A stretch of DNA of 64,000 nt from DASXUG01 sp036504995 (GCA_036504995.1 DASXUG010000009.1:1-64000); one strand, 5' to 3'. Shown: positions 33,514 through 42,899, numbered from the stretch's first letter. The notes: a model not told the origin generated them from the sequence alone. Translations and numbers: made by a program.

Positions 33514-35178
33514 TTATCGGGTGATTGGTTTGTATCGAATACGCCTAGGTTTAGCACCTTCTTCACCCAGACGTTTTTTCTTATCGGCTTCATATTCCTG
33601 ATAATTGCCGTTGAAGAACGTCCATTGTGATTCTCCTTCTGCGGCCAGTATATGCGTTGCAATACGGTCTAGGAACCAGCGGTCATGGGAAATCACCAGC
33701 ACGCAACCAGCGAATTCTAGCAGGGCGTCTTCTAGCGCACGTAAGGTTTCCACATCTAAGTCGTTTGAGGGTTCATCCAGTAATAATACATTGCCGCCAG
33801 AGATCAGGGTTTTCGCTAGGTGCAAACGCCCTCGTTCACCGCCTGAGAGTTGGCCCACCACTTTTTGCTGATCGCCACCCTTGAAGTTGAAGCGGCCAAT
33901 ATAGGCACGTGAGGGAGTTTCGTAACGCCCAACCGTTAATATGTCCGATCCGCCCGAAATCTCGTCAAACACCGTTTTGGTGTCACTTAAGTTGTCGCGG
34001 CTTTGATCTACATAAGCGAGCTTTACCGTTTGACCAATGTTGACTTCACCAGAATCTGGTTGTTCTTTACCCGTAATCATTTTAAATATGGTGGATTTAC
34101 CTGCGCCGTTAGGGCCAATCACACCAACAATGGCACCAGCAGGTACGGTAAAGCTCAAATTGTCGATCAATAAACGGTCACCAAAGGCTTTGGTCACATT
34201 GTTAAACTCGATAACCTGATCGCCTAAACGCTCACCCACAGGGATAAATATTTCCTGAGTTTCGTTACGTTTTTGATATTCAGCACTCGCCAGTTCTTCA
34301 TAGCGGGCAATACGTGCCTTGCTCTTGGCTTGACGCGCTTTCGGATTTTGACGCACCCACTCAAGCTCGGTATTTAAGGCTTTGCGGCGTGCGGATTCTT
34401 GCGACTCTTCTTGTTTTAAGCGTTCTTGTTTCTGATCCAACCAGCTAGAGTAATTGCCTTTCCATGGAATACCATGACCGCGGTCTAGCTCTAAAATCCA
34501 CTCGGCCGCATTATCTAAGAAGTAACGATCATGGGTGACTGCAACCACAGTGCCGGGGAAGCGCACTAAAAATTGCTCCAGCCATTCTACAGACTCTGCA
34601 TCCAGATGGTTAGTAGGTTCATCCAGTAGCAACATATCTGGTTTGGAAAGTAATAGCTTGCACAATGCTACGCGACGTTTTTCACCGCCTGATAGGGGGC
34701 CGATTTTTGCATCCCACGCAGGTAAGCGTAATGCATCCGCAGCGATTTCTAATTGATGCTCAACGTCGGAACCGCTGGCAGCAATGATGTTCTCATACTT
34801 GGCCTGCTCATCTGCCAATTTATCAAAGTCAGCATCGGGTTCAGCGTAAGCGGCGTAAATCTCTTCTAACTTTTGCTTGGCTTCCATCACCGCACCCATG
34901 CCGCTTTCCACCTCTTCACGCACGGTTTTCTCGGGGTCTAATTGCGGTTCCTGTGGCAAATAACCGATAGAGATATTAGGTAAATGTTGAACATCGCCCT
35001 CAATTTCTTTATCCACCCCAGCCATAATGCGCAGCACGGTTGATTTGCCTGAGCCGTTTAAGCCGAGCAAGCCAATCTTTGCACCTGGGAAAAAAGACAG
35101 TGAAATGTCTTTAATAATTTGACGTTTAGGGGGGACTATTTTGCTCACACGGAGCATCGACATTACATATTGGGCCAT
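33514..35178 (-). CDS. ettA: Energy-dependent translational throttle protein EttA (ABC-F)
   Basis: A cytoplasmic ABC-F ATPase that binds the ribosomal E site and gates early elongation according to the ATP/ADP ratio. The 554-residue protein has two ABC domains with Walker A GLNGSGKST (about 39) and GPNGAGKST (about 356). Signatures LSGGEKRR and LSGGERGR and both LLLDEP Walker B motifs are present. The linker contains the family's arm and P-site tether. I start at 35178 (MAQYVMSM), matching E. coli EttA (MAQFV...), four codons inside the longest frame. It is an ordinary chromosomal gene just outside the element. Confidence 0.95.
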   Translation of the reverse strand: MAQYVMSMLRVSKIVPPKRQIIKDISLSFFPGAKIGLLGLNGSGKSTVLRIMAGVDKEIEGDVQHLPNISIGYLPQEPQLDPEKTVREEVESGMGAVMEAKQKLEEIYAAYAEPDADFDKLADEQAKYENIIAASGSDVEHQLEIAADALRLPAWDAKIGPLSGGEKRRVALCKLLLSKPDMLLLDEPTNHLDAESVEWLEQFLVRFPGTVVAVTHDRYFLDNAAEWILELDRGHGIPWKGNYSSWLDQKQERLKQEESQESARRKALNTELEWVRQNPKARQAKSKARIARYEELASAEYQKRNETQEIFIPVGERLGDQVIEFNNVTKAFGDRLLIDNLSFTVPAGAIVGVIGPNGAGKSTIFKMITGKEQPDSGEVNIGQTVKLAYVDQSRDNLSDTKTVFDEISGGSDILTVGRYETPSRAYIGRFNFKGGDQQKVVGQLSGGERGRLHLAKTLISGGNVLLLDEPSNDLDVETLRALEDALLEFAGCVLVISHDRWFLDRIATHILAAEGESQWTFFNGNYQEYEADKKKRLGEEGAKPRRIRYKPITR

Positions 35179-35364
35179 TTTTAGTTTCAAGCAATCACAA
35201 AAACGTTAGCTTACTGTATTGCGCACCACTTGTGTATCACTCAGTTTGTTTATCATTCAATCAATATGCACAAGTTTTAGCTTGCCTTGTAACAAACTGG
35301 TACTATCCATCCCTAATTAATATAAGCATCAATACTTAACAATAAACACTATAGAATAAACGCC

Positions 35365-35895
35365 ATGGCACTCAAATCTACAATCTACAAAGCTGAGCTT
35401 AATGTCGCAGATATGGATCGTCACTATTATCAGCAACATAGCCTAACCCTTGCCCGTCACCCGTCAGAGACTGAGGAGCGCCTGATGGTGCGGTTAATTG
35501 CATTTACTTTATTCGCTTCCGAAACGCTGGCTTTTGGTAAAGGTTTGAGTGACGATGAAGAGCCAGATTTATGGCAAAAAGACCTGACAGGTGCTATAGA
35601 ACTATGGGTGGAAGTGGGTTTGCCCGACGAGCGCATCATCCGTAAAGCTTGTGGACGTGCAAGCAAAGTCGCTGTTGTTATCTATGGTGGCAGAGCAGCG
35701 GATATGTGGTGGAGCCAAAACAGTAAAGCCTTATTAAAATTAAATAACTTAACGGTTATCAATCTACCTGAGACGGATAGCTTAACTAAAGCCTGCTCTC
35801 GCAATATGGAAATCAGTTGCACCACACAAGACTCACAGATTTTAGTAAGTTATGATCAAGATAGCTTTGATATTGTACCCATCACGCTTATGTGA
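35365..35895 (+). CDS. yaeQ: YaeQ family protein
   Basis: A 176-residue protein of the YaeQ family, with the characteristic start (STIYKAELNVADMDRHYY) and central GLSDDEEPDLW. The family has a PD-(D/E)xK nuclease-like fold. Its role is not settled; old reports tie it to suppression of RfaH loss. Length is standard. It stands alone between ettA (divergent) and an XRE-cupin regulator (convergent). Confidence 0.9.
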   Translation: MALKSTIYKAELNVADMDRHYYQQHSLTLARHPSETEERLMVRLIAFTLFASETLAFGKGLSDDEEPDLWQKDLTGAIELWVEVGLPDERIIRKACGRASKVAVVIYGGRAADMWWSQNSKALLKLNNLTVINLPETDSLTKACSRNMEISCTTQDSQILVSYDQDSFDIVPITLM

Positions 35896-35926
35896 CCCTG
35901 AAAACCGCTAAATTCGTTTCAATTAA

Positions 35927-36565
35927 CTACAATTCAAAATTCTCTTTATCTGGCGCGTCATAGTGAATGATAGACAGAAATTTGATTGGAGTTTCGATAA
36001 GATTTTCTGGGCGATGTGGGACTTCACCTTGAAACGTGAGTGAATCGCCGCTCGTTAATACAAAAGTATCTTTACCGACTCGATACTCAAGTTTGCCCTC
36101 AAGCATATGGATAAATTCAGTTCCTGGGTGTTCAAATGCGGGGAATTCTTCGTGTGAGTCTTCAAGCGTAATTAAAAAAGGTTCAAAGGTTTTATGCGGG
36201 CCTTGGTCATAGGCGAGCAATTGGTAGGTATGTCCAACCTTGGTGCCCCTTCTTACGACTTCCATGCCTTGGTCTTTTTTTACAAGCTGAGCCGCGCCGC
36301 GAGGTAGGTTGTAATTCTGGAATAACTTGGCGAGCGTGACGCCCAAGGCATTGGCCAATTGTTCTAACGTTTCTAGGCTGGTAGCGGCTAGATTATTCTC
36401 AATTTTACTGAGCATGCCGCGGCTGATTCCGGCCCGTTCTGATACTTCTGCAATGGTTAGGTTGTGCTCTAAGCGGAGTTGTCGAATAGTCGTGCCTAAA
36501 TGGCGCCCTAATGATTTATTGCGCTCATCCGTTTTTACGTCTTCAGTTTCTTGTTTTTCCGTCAT
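35927..36565 (-). CDS. XRE-cupin transcriptional regulator, likely of C1/methylamine genes
   Basis: A 212-residue regulator with an N-terminal XRE HTH (about 20-75, IAEVSERAGISRGMLSKIENN) and a C-terminal cupin sensor domain (about 130-205, with EHPGTEFIHMLEG). PuuR and related regulators share this layout and control amine catabolism. It is divergent from the Fae homologue across about 240 bases and lies beside the NMG cluster, so it plausibly controls these genes. A GTG at 36589 would add eight residues; I prefer the ATG at 36565, but no strong ribosome binding site settles it. Confidence 0.88.
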   Translation of the reverse strand: MTEKQETEDVKTDERNKSLGRHLGTTIRQLRLEHNLTIAEVSERAGISRGMLSKIENNLAATSLETLEQLANALGVTLAKLFQNYNLPRGAAQLVKKDQGMEVVRRGTKVGHTYQLLAYDQGPHKTFEPFLITLEDSHEEFPAFEHPGTEFIHMLEGKLEYRVGKDTFVLTSGDSLTFQGEVPHRPENLIETPIKFLSIIHYDAPDKENFEL

Positions 36566-36807
36566 ATCAATGTCCGTCCCAGTTAGCACCCCGAATATTA
36601 CAAGAGACTTAACGCAGGCAGTAAAAAAATCTTTGACGCCCAGTCTTAAAGAAATTATACCAAACAGTCAAAATAGTTTCACTATGGTAATAATAGTTGA
36701 TGTAAAATAAATTTTAGTTTTTTGCGTAACGGTTGAATTAAACCACTGTTGAATTAAATTATATTTTTTTACATGTATGTAAATGAGTGAGTGATGAGGA
36801 GCATATT

Positions 36808-37356
36808 TTGAGTGAAAGAATTGTAATGCGCACAGGCGAGGCCTTAGTAGCTGGCGGGCCTCCTGGTACGGCGGCTGAACCCGAAATTATTATCGGCGAG
36901 TTAGATGGGCCAGTCGGAACCGCGATTGCTACTTTGACGGGTGATCAGGTGGCGGGTCATACTCGTGTGTTTGCTTTGTTAAATACCGATATTCAGGTAA
37001 GGCCAGTGACGCTAATGGTGAGTAAAGTCACGGTGAAGGAAACCAAATACACCAATATTTTAATGGGTACGGTGCAAGCGGCGATTGCTAATGGCGTGCT
37101 GGACGCGGTGCGGGCGGGTGATATTCCTAAAGAGCGTGCGAACGATTTAGGGATTATTGTTTCTGTCTGGTTGAATCCGATGGTGACTAAAGACGAGAAG
37201 CTAGATCATAAAATTTTGTTTGATATTCATCGTAAAGCGACCGCGCTGGCGATTCACAAAGCCATGACCAATACGCCTAGTATTGACTGGTTGCTGGAGA
37301 ACCAAGATAAAATTACCCACAAATATTTCCAGATGGGCTTAGACGGAAAGTTGTAA
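36808..37356 (+). CDS. Formaldehyde-activating enzyme (Fae) homologue lacking the catalytic His
   Basis: A 182-residue relative of Fae, the enzyme that condenses formaldehyde with tetrahydromethanopterin. The fold is recognisable from GEALVAGG, DGPVGTAIATLTGD, GHTRVFA and VTLMVSKVTVK. Aligned with Fae, the catalytic His17 (in the AHID motif) is replaced by Glu24 (AEPE), so standard Fae activity is doubtful. I choose the TTG at 36808 because AGGAG sits seven bases before it and the product then begins MSERIVM; a GTG at 36787 adds seven residues. It is divergent from the XRE-cupin regulator and close to the NMG genes, which suggests a formaldehyde-sensing or carrier role. Confidence 0.85.
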   Translation: MSERIVMRTGEALVAGGPPGTAAEPEIIIGELDGPVGTAIATLTGDQVAGHTRVFALLNTDIQVRPVTLMVSKVTVKETKYTNILMGTVQAAIANGVLDAVRAGDIPKERANDLGIIVSVWLNPMVTKDEKLDHKILFDIHRKATALAIHKAMTNTPSIDWLLENQDKITHKYFQMGLDGKL

Positions 37357-37363
37357 GTTAGCG

Positions 37364-38167
37364 CTACTTGCTTGCCCAATCGAGGCAGGTTTGCAGCAAC
37401 GCTGATAGAAGTGGTTTAACATTGTTGGCCAATTCCGAGTCATATTTATATGGAGCGCTTTCCTCCATATAAATATGTTGGCTCATTTCAAGCTGTACCG
37501 CATGTATATTCTTGCTTGGCATGCCGTAATGTCTGGTGATGTAACCACCCTTAAATCGACCATTGAAAACGTAGCTGTAATTCTTAGCATATGAGGATTC
37601 TTGCATGGTCAAGGCCAGCGCCTGTTGCAAGGATGCGTCACATGACGTGGTGTCTGCGGTACCGAAATTCAGGTCTGGTAATTGACCAGTAAAAAATCTG
37701 GGTACTTGTGATGCGATAGAGTGCGCATCCCATAACACAGCAATACCATGAATGGCGTGTATTCTTTCCAGTTCAGTAGTTAGCTTTTGGTGATAAGGTC
37801 GCCAATACTGATCAATCCGTTGCTGTATCTCACGCTCATCAGGTTGTGCTCCGTCCAGATATATTGCCTCTTTAGCAAAGGTATCGATAGGGCATAAGCC
37901 CGTTACATCTTGCCCAGGATACAGCGAAGTATTTTCGGGTGATCTGTTTAGGTCAATCACATAGCGCGCATATTCTGCCTCTAGAATGGAGATGTTGTAG
38001 TCTTGCGCCATGTCATAAAGCAAGTCTAAATGCCAATCAACATCTGGCAGTCGCTGGGCTTCAGTGGTTAGGCGGCATGCAATTTCTTTGGGTAACGCTG
38101 TTCCAACATGCGGTATTGAGATGAGTAAAGGGCTATTCCCTTCACGAAAATGATAAGCATGGCGCAT
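37364..38167 (-). CDS. hutG: N-formylglutamate amidohydrolase (HutG-like)
   Basis: A 267-residue metallohydrolase of the N-formylglutamate deformylase family, releasing formate and glutamate. Family motifs visible are LLISIPHVGT (about 14-23), DLNRSPE (about 72-78), WDAHSIASQVPRFF (about 145) and GRFKGGYITRHYG (about 205). No other histidine-degradation genes are around it. It is divergent from mgdA across a shared control region and converges with the Fae homologue. I infer that it removes N-formylglutamate formed by side oxidation of N-methylglutamate or its methylene form, recovering glutamate and formate. Confidence 0.85.
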   Translation of the reverse strand: MRHAYHFREGNSPLLISIPHVGTALPKEIACRLTTEAQRLPDVDWHLDLLYDMAQDYNISILEAEYARYVIDLNRSPENTSLYPGQDVTGLCPIDTFAKEAIYLDGAQPDEREIQQRIDQYWRPYHQKLTTELERIHAIHGIAVLWDAHSIASQVPRFFTGQLPDLNFGTADTTSCDASLQQALALTMQESSYAKNYSYVFNGRFKGGYITRHYGMPSKNIHAVQLEMSQHIYMEESAPYKYDSELANNVKPLLSALLQTCLDWASK

Positions 38168-38275
38168 ATGGTTTTCTCCTGCGGTATTGGCTACATACTA
38201 CTTATGTATTACTGCTAAATTTCCATTTTATCTAAGTCGTTCATATTGCTAGCAAACATGGGGTGACTTTAACAT

Positions 38276-38380
38276 AAGTTTCATTACAATTAAAAAAGTT
38301 TCATTTTGATATTGACATGGGTAATTCAGATATGGCCTAATACGCTCATCAAGTTTCCTTTTAGGAAAAAAAGTTTATTT
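38276..38380. promoter_or_regulatory. Four spaced AAGTTT repeats between hutG and mgdA
   Basis: AAGTTTCATT occurs at 38276-38285 and again at 38296-38305, exactly 20 bases apart. AAGTTTCCTT at 38351-38360 and AAGTTTATTT at 38371-38380 form a second pair, again 20 bases apart. Two helical turns of spacing fits cooperative regulator binding. A TTGACA lies between the pairs at 38312-38317, with a weak -10 near 38336. The region should control both hutG and the mgd operon. Confidence 0.55.
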
Positions 38381-38451
38381 GATCCTGTGTGATCAGAATA
38401 AATCGTTTGTGATATTAAAACTTAAAAAAATAGGTTTCATGGAGTTAAGAC

Positions 38452-39693
38452 ATGCCCTTAAGACTACTTAAATATGCACTATCAAAAGAGCATCCAGCGC
38501 CGCGTTTTTTTAAGGCTCATGAAAGCCTAAAAAAATCGTATGACGTTGTGATTATCGGTGGTGGTGGGCATGGCTTGGCAGCTGCATATTACCTCGCTAA
38601 AGATCACGGTATTACCAATGTCTGTGTCCTTGAGAAAGGCTATATTGGCGGCGGCAATACCGGTCGTAATACCACGATCGTTCGTTCCAACTATCTCACC
38701 CCAGAGGGCGTCAACTTTTATGACGCCAGCGTGAAAATTTACGAGGGCTTGTCTGAAGAGCTGGACCTTAATCTGTTCTATTCAACCCGTGGTCATTTCA
38801 CTTTGGCACATACCGAATCCGCGATGCGCACTATGCGCTGGCGTGCTGAAGTGAATAAACACGTCGGCGTAGAAAGTCGCGTAGTGGGACCCGATGAAAT
38901 TGCTAAAGCCTGTCCTCAGCTAGATTTGAGTTGCAGTGGGCAAGCGCCCATTCTAGGTGCTTTGTATCATGCACCAGGCTCGGTGGCTCGTCATGATGGT
39001 GTGGCTTGGGGTTATGCGCGTGGCGCCGACAGATTGGGTGCAGAAATCCATCAGAACACAGAAGTACTTAGCATCGACGTTAAAAATGGCAAGGTCTGTG
39101 GTGTTAACACCAACAAAGGCTATATCGAAACTAAGCAAGTGCTATCAGCGGTGGCTGGGTTTACGCCGCGTATTACTGAAATGGTGGATTTACAAACACC
39201 AATTGTTATTCACCCATTACAAGCCTGTGTAACAGAGCCTATGAAGCCTTGGTTAGATACTATTTTAGTGTCTGGCAGCTTGCATGTGTACGTTAGCCAG
39301 TCATCACGTGGTGAGTTGGTGATGGGCTCATCGCTCGATCCTTATGAGGTGCATTCAACACGCTCCACGCTAGATTTTGTCGAAGGTCTGACTGCACATA
39401 TGTTAGATATGTTTCCATTTTTATCCAATGTCAAAGTGGTGCGCCAATGGGCGGGCATGGCCGACATGACGCCAGACTTTGCGCCGATTATGGGTAAAAC
39501 CCCCATTGAAGGCTTTTATCTGGATGCTGGCTGGGGTACTTGGGGCTTTAAAGCGACCCCCATTAGTGGCAAAACCATGGCGCAAACTATCGCCAATGAT
39601 AGCGCGCCAGATTTAATTCACTCATTCCGCCTGTCACGCTTTGAAGATTATGAGCTGACTGGAGAGAAAGGCGCTGCGTCAGTAGGCCATTAA
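38452..39693 (+). CDS. mgdA: N-methylglutamate dehydrogenase subunit A (sarcosine oxidase beta-like)
   Basis: The FAD/FMN-carrying subunit of the heterotetrameric N-methylglutamate dehydrogenase, homologous to SoxB. It oxidises N-methylglutamate, freeing glutamate and the C1 unit. The 413-residue protein has a Rossmann dinucleotide site IIGGGGHGLAAAYYLA (about 34-49) and a DAO-type body. The GGGNTGRNTTIVRSNY stretch (about 65-80) is diagnostic of the SoxB group. It opens the operon, with GGAG before the ATG, and is followed 35 bases on by mgdB. Gene order mgdABCD equals soxBDAG. Confidence 0.93.
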   Translation: MPLRLLKYALSKEHPAPRFFKAHESLKKSYDVVIIGGGGHGLAAAYYLAKDHGITNVCVLEKGYIGGGNTGRNTTIVRSNYLTPEGVNFYDASVKIYEGLSEELDLNLFYSTRGHFTLAHTESAMRTMRWRAEVNKHVGVESRVVGPDEIAKACPQLDLSCSGQAPILGALYHAPGSVARHDGVAWGYARGADRLGAEIHQNTEVLSIDVKNGKVCGVNTNKGYIETKQVLSAVAGFTPRITEMVDLQTPIVIHPLQACVTEPMKPWLDTILVSGSLHVYVSQSSRGELVMGSSLDPYEVHSTRSTLDFVEGLTAHMLDMFPFLSNVKVVRQWAGMADMTPDFAPIMGKTPIEGFYLDAGWGTWGFKATPISGKTMAQTIANDSAPDLIHSFRLSRFEDYELTGEKGAASVGH

Positions 39694-39728
39694 GCTTATT
39701 GAGGTTACGAAATTAAGAGGAATATGCA

Positions 39729-40007
39729 ATGAAATTACTCACCTGTCCAATGAACGGAACAAGACCACTGAGCGAATTTGTATTCGGCGGCGAGTATCGC
39801 CAGGCACCAGATCAGCTTACCTGTACAGATGCCGAATGGGCCGCCTATGTGCATAACCGCAGCGGCGCACCTGGCGATAAAAAAGAATGGTGGTATCACT
39901 CCCCGAGCGGCACGTGGTTTATTGCAGAACGTAACACACTCACAGACAAAGTAACTCGCACTTATCTTTTTGGGCAAGGCAATACAACGCAGGAGCAAGG
40001 CAAATGA
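39729..40007 (+). CDS. mgdB: N-methylglutamate dehydrogenase subunit B (sarcosine oxidase delta-like)
   Basis: The small SoxD-like subunit, 92 residues. It starts MKLLTCPMNGTRP and contains a WWYHSPSGTWF motif that matches the SoxD family. In heterotetrameric sarcosine oxidase the delta subunit binds zinc through CxxC and His residues. Here the second Cys of CPxCG is Asn (CPMNG) and the later Cys near the His is Ser/Gly, so the zinc site looks lost. Its stop overlaps the start of mgdC by four bases (ATGA), so the two are translationally coupled. Confidence 0.9.
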   Translation: MKLLTCPMNGTRPLSEFVFGGEYRQAPDQLTCTDAEWAAYVHNRSGAPGDKKEWWYHSPSGTWFIAERNTLTDKVTRTYLFGQGNTTQEQGK

Positions 40008-42898
40008 TTTTTCGTACACTCAAGCAATCAGGCGAGTGGATTAACCGTGCTAAGAAAATCAGCTTCACGTTTGAGGGTGAGGTATTTCAGGCGTATGAGG
40101 GCGACACTATCAGCAGTGCATTGCTAGCTGCTGGTCAGAAAATTTTAGGGCGTAGCTTTAAATATCACCGCCCACGCAGCGTATTGAGTTTAGCCAATCA
40201 TGACGTGAATGTGCTGGTGACTGACGGCGTAGATACTAATATTCGTGCTGACGTGGTTGAAGTGAAGGATGGCATGGTATTGACTGCGGTTAATACCAGC
40301 GGTGGTGTTAAAAAAGATAAGAATAGTTATATCGACTCAATCTCTCCCTTGTTGCCGGTTGGCTTTTACTACAAGGCTTTCCATACACCACGTCGATTCT
40401 TCCCGTTTTGGGAAAAAGTAATTCGTAAAGCCGCGGGCTTGGGCGTGGTCAATTTTAACTACCCACGTATTTTAAAACGTAAAACGCATTCTCATTGTGA
40501 TGTATTGGTGGTTGGTGCAGGCCCAGCGGGCTTGGCAGCGGCTTATACCGCAGCAGAAGCTGGCCTTGAAGTAATTCTTGTGGATGAAAACCGTCAACTG
40601 GGCGGAAGTTTAGGCTACAACCGTGCTGGAGAGTCAAGCGTGGTTGCACAACTGGATGGCTTGTTGGCTAAAGTTGCAAGTCTATCCAATATTAAGATTA
40701 TTTCGGCCGCCTATGCCGCGGGTTATTATCCAGACCACCTTGTTCCTATCGTGAGTGATGCTGGGATCAACAAAGTACGTGCGAAGTCAGTTATTGTGGC
40801 AAGTGGCGCTTTTGAGCAGCCACCTGTGTTTAGATACAACGACTTGCCTGGCGTGATGTTGGGTTCTGCCGCGCAGCGCCTGATTTATCGTTATGCAGTA
40901 AAACCATTCAATAATGGTGTTGTAGTGACGGCTAATGATTATGGCTATCGCGTTGCCTTAGATTTGTTGCAAGCAGGGGTTAAGGTTGCCGCATTGGTTG
41001 ATATGCGTACACAAGGCAGCATTGTAAATGAAGCTGAGTTGTCTAAGCGTGGCGTAAAAGTCTATACAGGTTATTGCGTTTATGAGGCGCTAGCAACCTC
41101 AGATAAATCTGGGGTGCGTGGCGCAGTGATTTGCCCATACGATGAAAAGCAAAGTCAAGCCTTAACAGATAACAAATTTACGCTAGATTGTGATGGTATT
41201 GCCATGAGCGCAGGTTGGGCGCCAGCAGGGGCCTTACTGTATCAAGCTGGCACAGGCATGCAATATGATTACAATGTAGAGCAGTTCGTCCCAAGTCGCT
41301 TGCCCAATGGCATGTTTGCAGCAGGTAAGGTTAACGGGGTATTTGAACTGGAGCAACGTTTGCGCGATGGTATACGTGCTGCCAATGATGCGGTGCGTCA
41401 TTTAGGGCTAGATGCGCCGCAAAACAATGCAGAGAAACATGTGGGGGCGATACCCAGTCATCCGTATCCCATGGTGCCGCACCCTAAAGCTAAAAACTTT
41501 GTAGACTTTGATGAAGATATTCAAATCAAAGACTTTGAGAATGCGGCGAAAGAGGGTTTCGATAACATCGAGCTGATGAAACGCTTCACCACTGTGGGCA
41601 TGGGGCCAAGTCAGGGCAAGCATTCCAACATGAACGCGATTCGTATTTTGGCAAGAATACGTGGTTTGCCAGTGGAGAAGATAGGCAGCACCACCTCCAG
41701 ACCGTTCTTCCATCCTACGCCGATTGGGCATCTGGGTGGGCGCGGCTTTCATCCGCACCGACTCACATCATTGCACGATTGGCATCAAGAGAATGGCGCG
41801 GTGTTTACCGATGTAGGTGCATGGAAGCGTGCCGCTTATTATCTGACGGCTGACCAATCAAAAACAGATGCGATTCAGGCTGAAGCGCTAGCTGTGCGCA
41901 AAACGGCAGGCATTATCGATAGCAGTTCATTTGGCAAAATAGAAATTCATGGTCCAGATGCCGCCTTATTTTTAGAGCGATTTTTTACGGGCGTTTACAC
42001 CGATCAAAAAGTTGGCGGGTGTCGTTATGTGATGCTGCTGGATGAAGCTGGTGTGGTCATTGATGATGGTATTGCCAGCCGTCTCGCAGATGATTTGTTT
42101 TATATTTCTGTCGGTACCTCCAACGCGGCGGCAGTTTACCGTGAAATGCAACGTTCACAACAGATGTGGCAGCTCAATTTAGGTTTGGTTAATGTCACTG
42201 GTGCATTTGGCGCGATTAATATTGCTGGGCCTTTTGCCCGCGAGATTCTTGCAACGCTGACTAGTCTAGATCTTTCACCTGAAATATTCCCAGTCAATAG
42301 CGTGCGTGAAAGCCAAGTGGCGGGTGTGGAAACGCGCATCATCAGAGTGGCATTCGTGGCAGATAATGGTTATGAGTTGCATGCGCCTATGGGTCAATTG
42401 CCGCATATTTGGCGTGCGTTAGTGGAAGCAGGCAAGCCACATGGATTGCGTCCATTTGGCACCGATGCCCAACGCTTACTGCGTCTGGAAATGGGCCATG
42501 CTATGCCAGGGGTGGATACCGATGGTCTGACCAATCCATTTGAAATCGGTGCAGACTGGGCAATCAAAATGTATAAGCCTTATTTTATCGGGCAAAGAAG
42601 CTTGCAAATATTAGCTAAGCGTCCCCTCAGAAAGCAATTGGTGCCATTTGTATTGGCCGAAAATTATAAGGGTGAGTTACCTTTAGATTGTAATCTGGTT
42701 GTCAACGGAAGAGACATTCTTGGGCGCGTGACCAGTATTAGTTACAGCAAGTTTTTTAACCGCTATATCGGTTTTGCTTATGTCCCCCCAGACAAAAAGG
42801 CAGCGGGATCTGTTTTTGAAATTCGAGCAGATAGTGGTGCGCTGGTGGTTGCAACGGTGGTGCCTTCTCCATTTATTAAGAGTCTAAAGGAAGCTTAA
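40004..42898 (+). CDS. mgdC: N-methylglutamate dehydrogenase subunit C (sarcosine oxidase alpha-like)
   Basis: The large SoxA-like subunit, 964 residues. An N-terminal ferredoxin-like fold (about 15-95, SFKYHRPRSVLSL) is followed by an NAD/FAD-type Rossmann domain (about 166-200, VVGAGPAGLAAAYTA). The C-terminal third is a GcvT/aminomethyltransferase-like domain (about 590-960, where folate or H4MPT takes the C1 unit in relatives). In sarcosine oxidase this subunit passes the methylene group to tetrahydrofolate, and the same is inferred here. It overlaps mgdB by four bases and ends two bases before mgdD. Confidence 0.93.
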   Translation: MIFRTLKQSGEWINRAKKISFTFEGEVFQAYEGDTISSALLAAGQKILGRSFKYHRPRSVLSLANHDVNVLVTDGVDTNIRADVVEVKDGMVLTAVNTSGGVKKDKNSYIDSISPLLPVGFYYKAFHTPRRFFPFWEKVIRKAAGLGVVNFNYPRILKRKTHSHCDVLVVGAGPAGLAAAYTAAEAGLEVILVDENRQLGGSLGYNRAGESSVVAQLDGLLAKVASLSNIKIISAAYAAGYYPDHLVPIVSDAGINKVRAKSVIVASGAFEQPPVFRYNDLPGVMLGSAAQRLIYRYAVKPFNNGVVVTANDYGYRVALDLLQAGVKVAALVDMRTQGSIVNEAELSKRGVKVYTGYCVYEALATSDKSGVRGAVICPYDEKQSQALTDNKFTLDCDGIAMSAGWAPAGALLYQAGTGMQYDYNVEQFVPSRLPNGMFAAGKVNGVFELEQRLRDGIRAANDAVRHLGLDAPQNNAEKHVGAIPSHPYPMVPHPKAKNFVDFDEDIQIKDFENAAKEGFDNIELMKRFTTVGMGPSQGKHSNMNAIRILARIRGLPVEKIGSTTSRPFFHPTPIGHLGGRGFHPHRLTSLHDWHQENGAVFTDVGAWKRAAYYLTADQSKTDAIQAEALAVRKTAGIIDSSSFGKIEIHGPDAALFLERFFTGVYTDQKVGGCRYVMLLDEAGVVIDDGIASRLADDLFYISVGTSNAAAVYREMQRSQQMWQLNLGLVNVTGAFGAINIAGPFAREILATLTSLDLSPEIFPVNSVRESQVAGVETRIIRVAFVADNGYELHAPMGQLPHIWRALVEAGKPHGLRPFGTDAQRLLRLEMGHAMPGVDTDGLTNPFEIGADWAIKMYKPYFIGQRSLQILAKRPLRKQLVPFVLAENYKGELPLDCNLVVNGRDILGRVTSISYSKFFNRYIGFAYVPPDKKAAGSVFEIRADSGALVVATVVPSPFIKSLKEA

Positions 42899-42899
42899 G

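Noticed and set aside
33504..33662. Longer start for the small lipoprotein gene
   Set aside because: The extension overlaps the ettA 3' end and would bury the lipoprotein signal peptide that begins at 33503.
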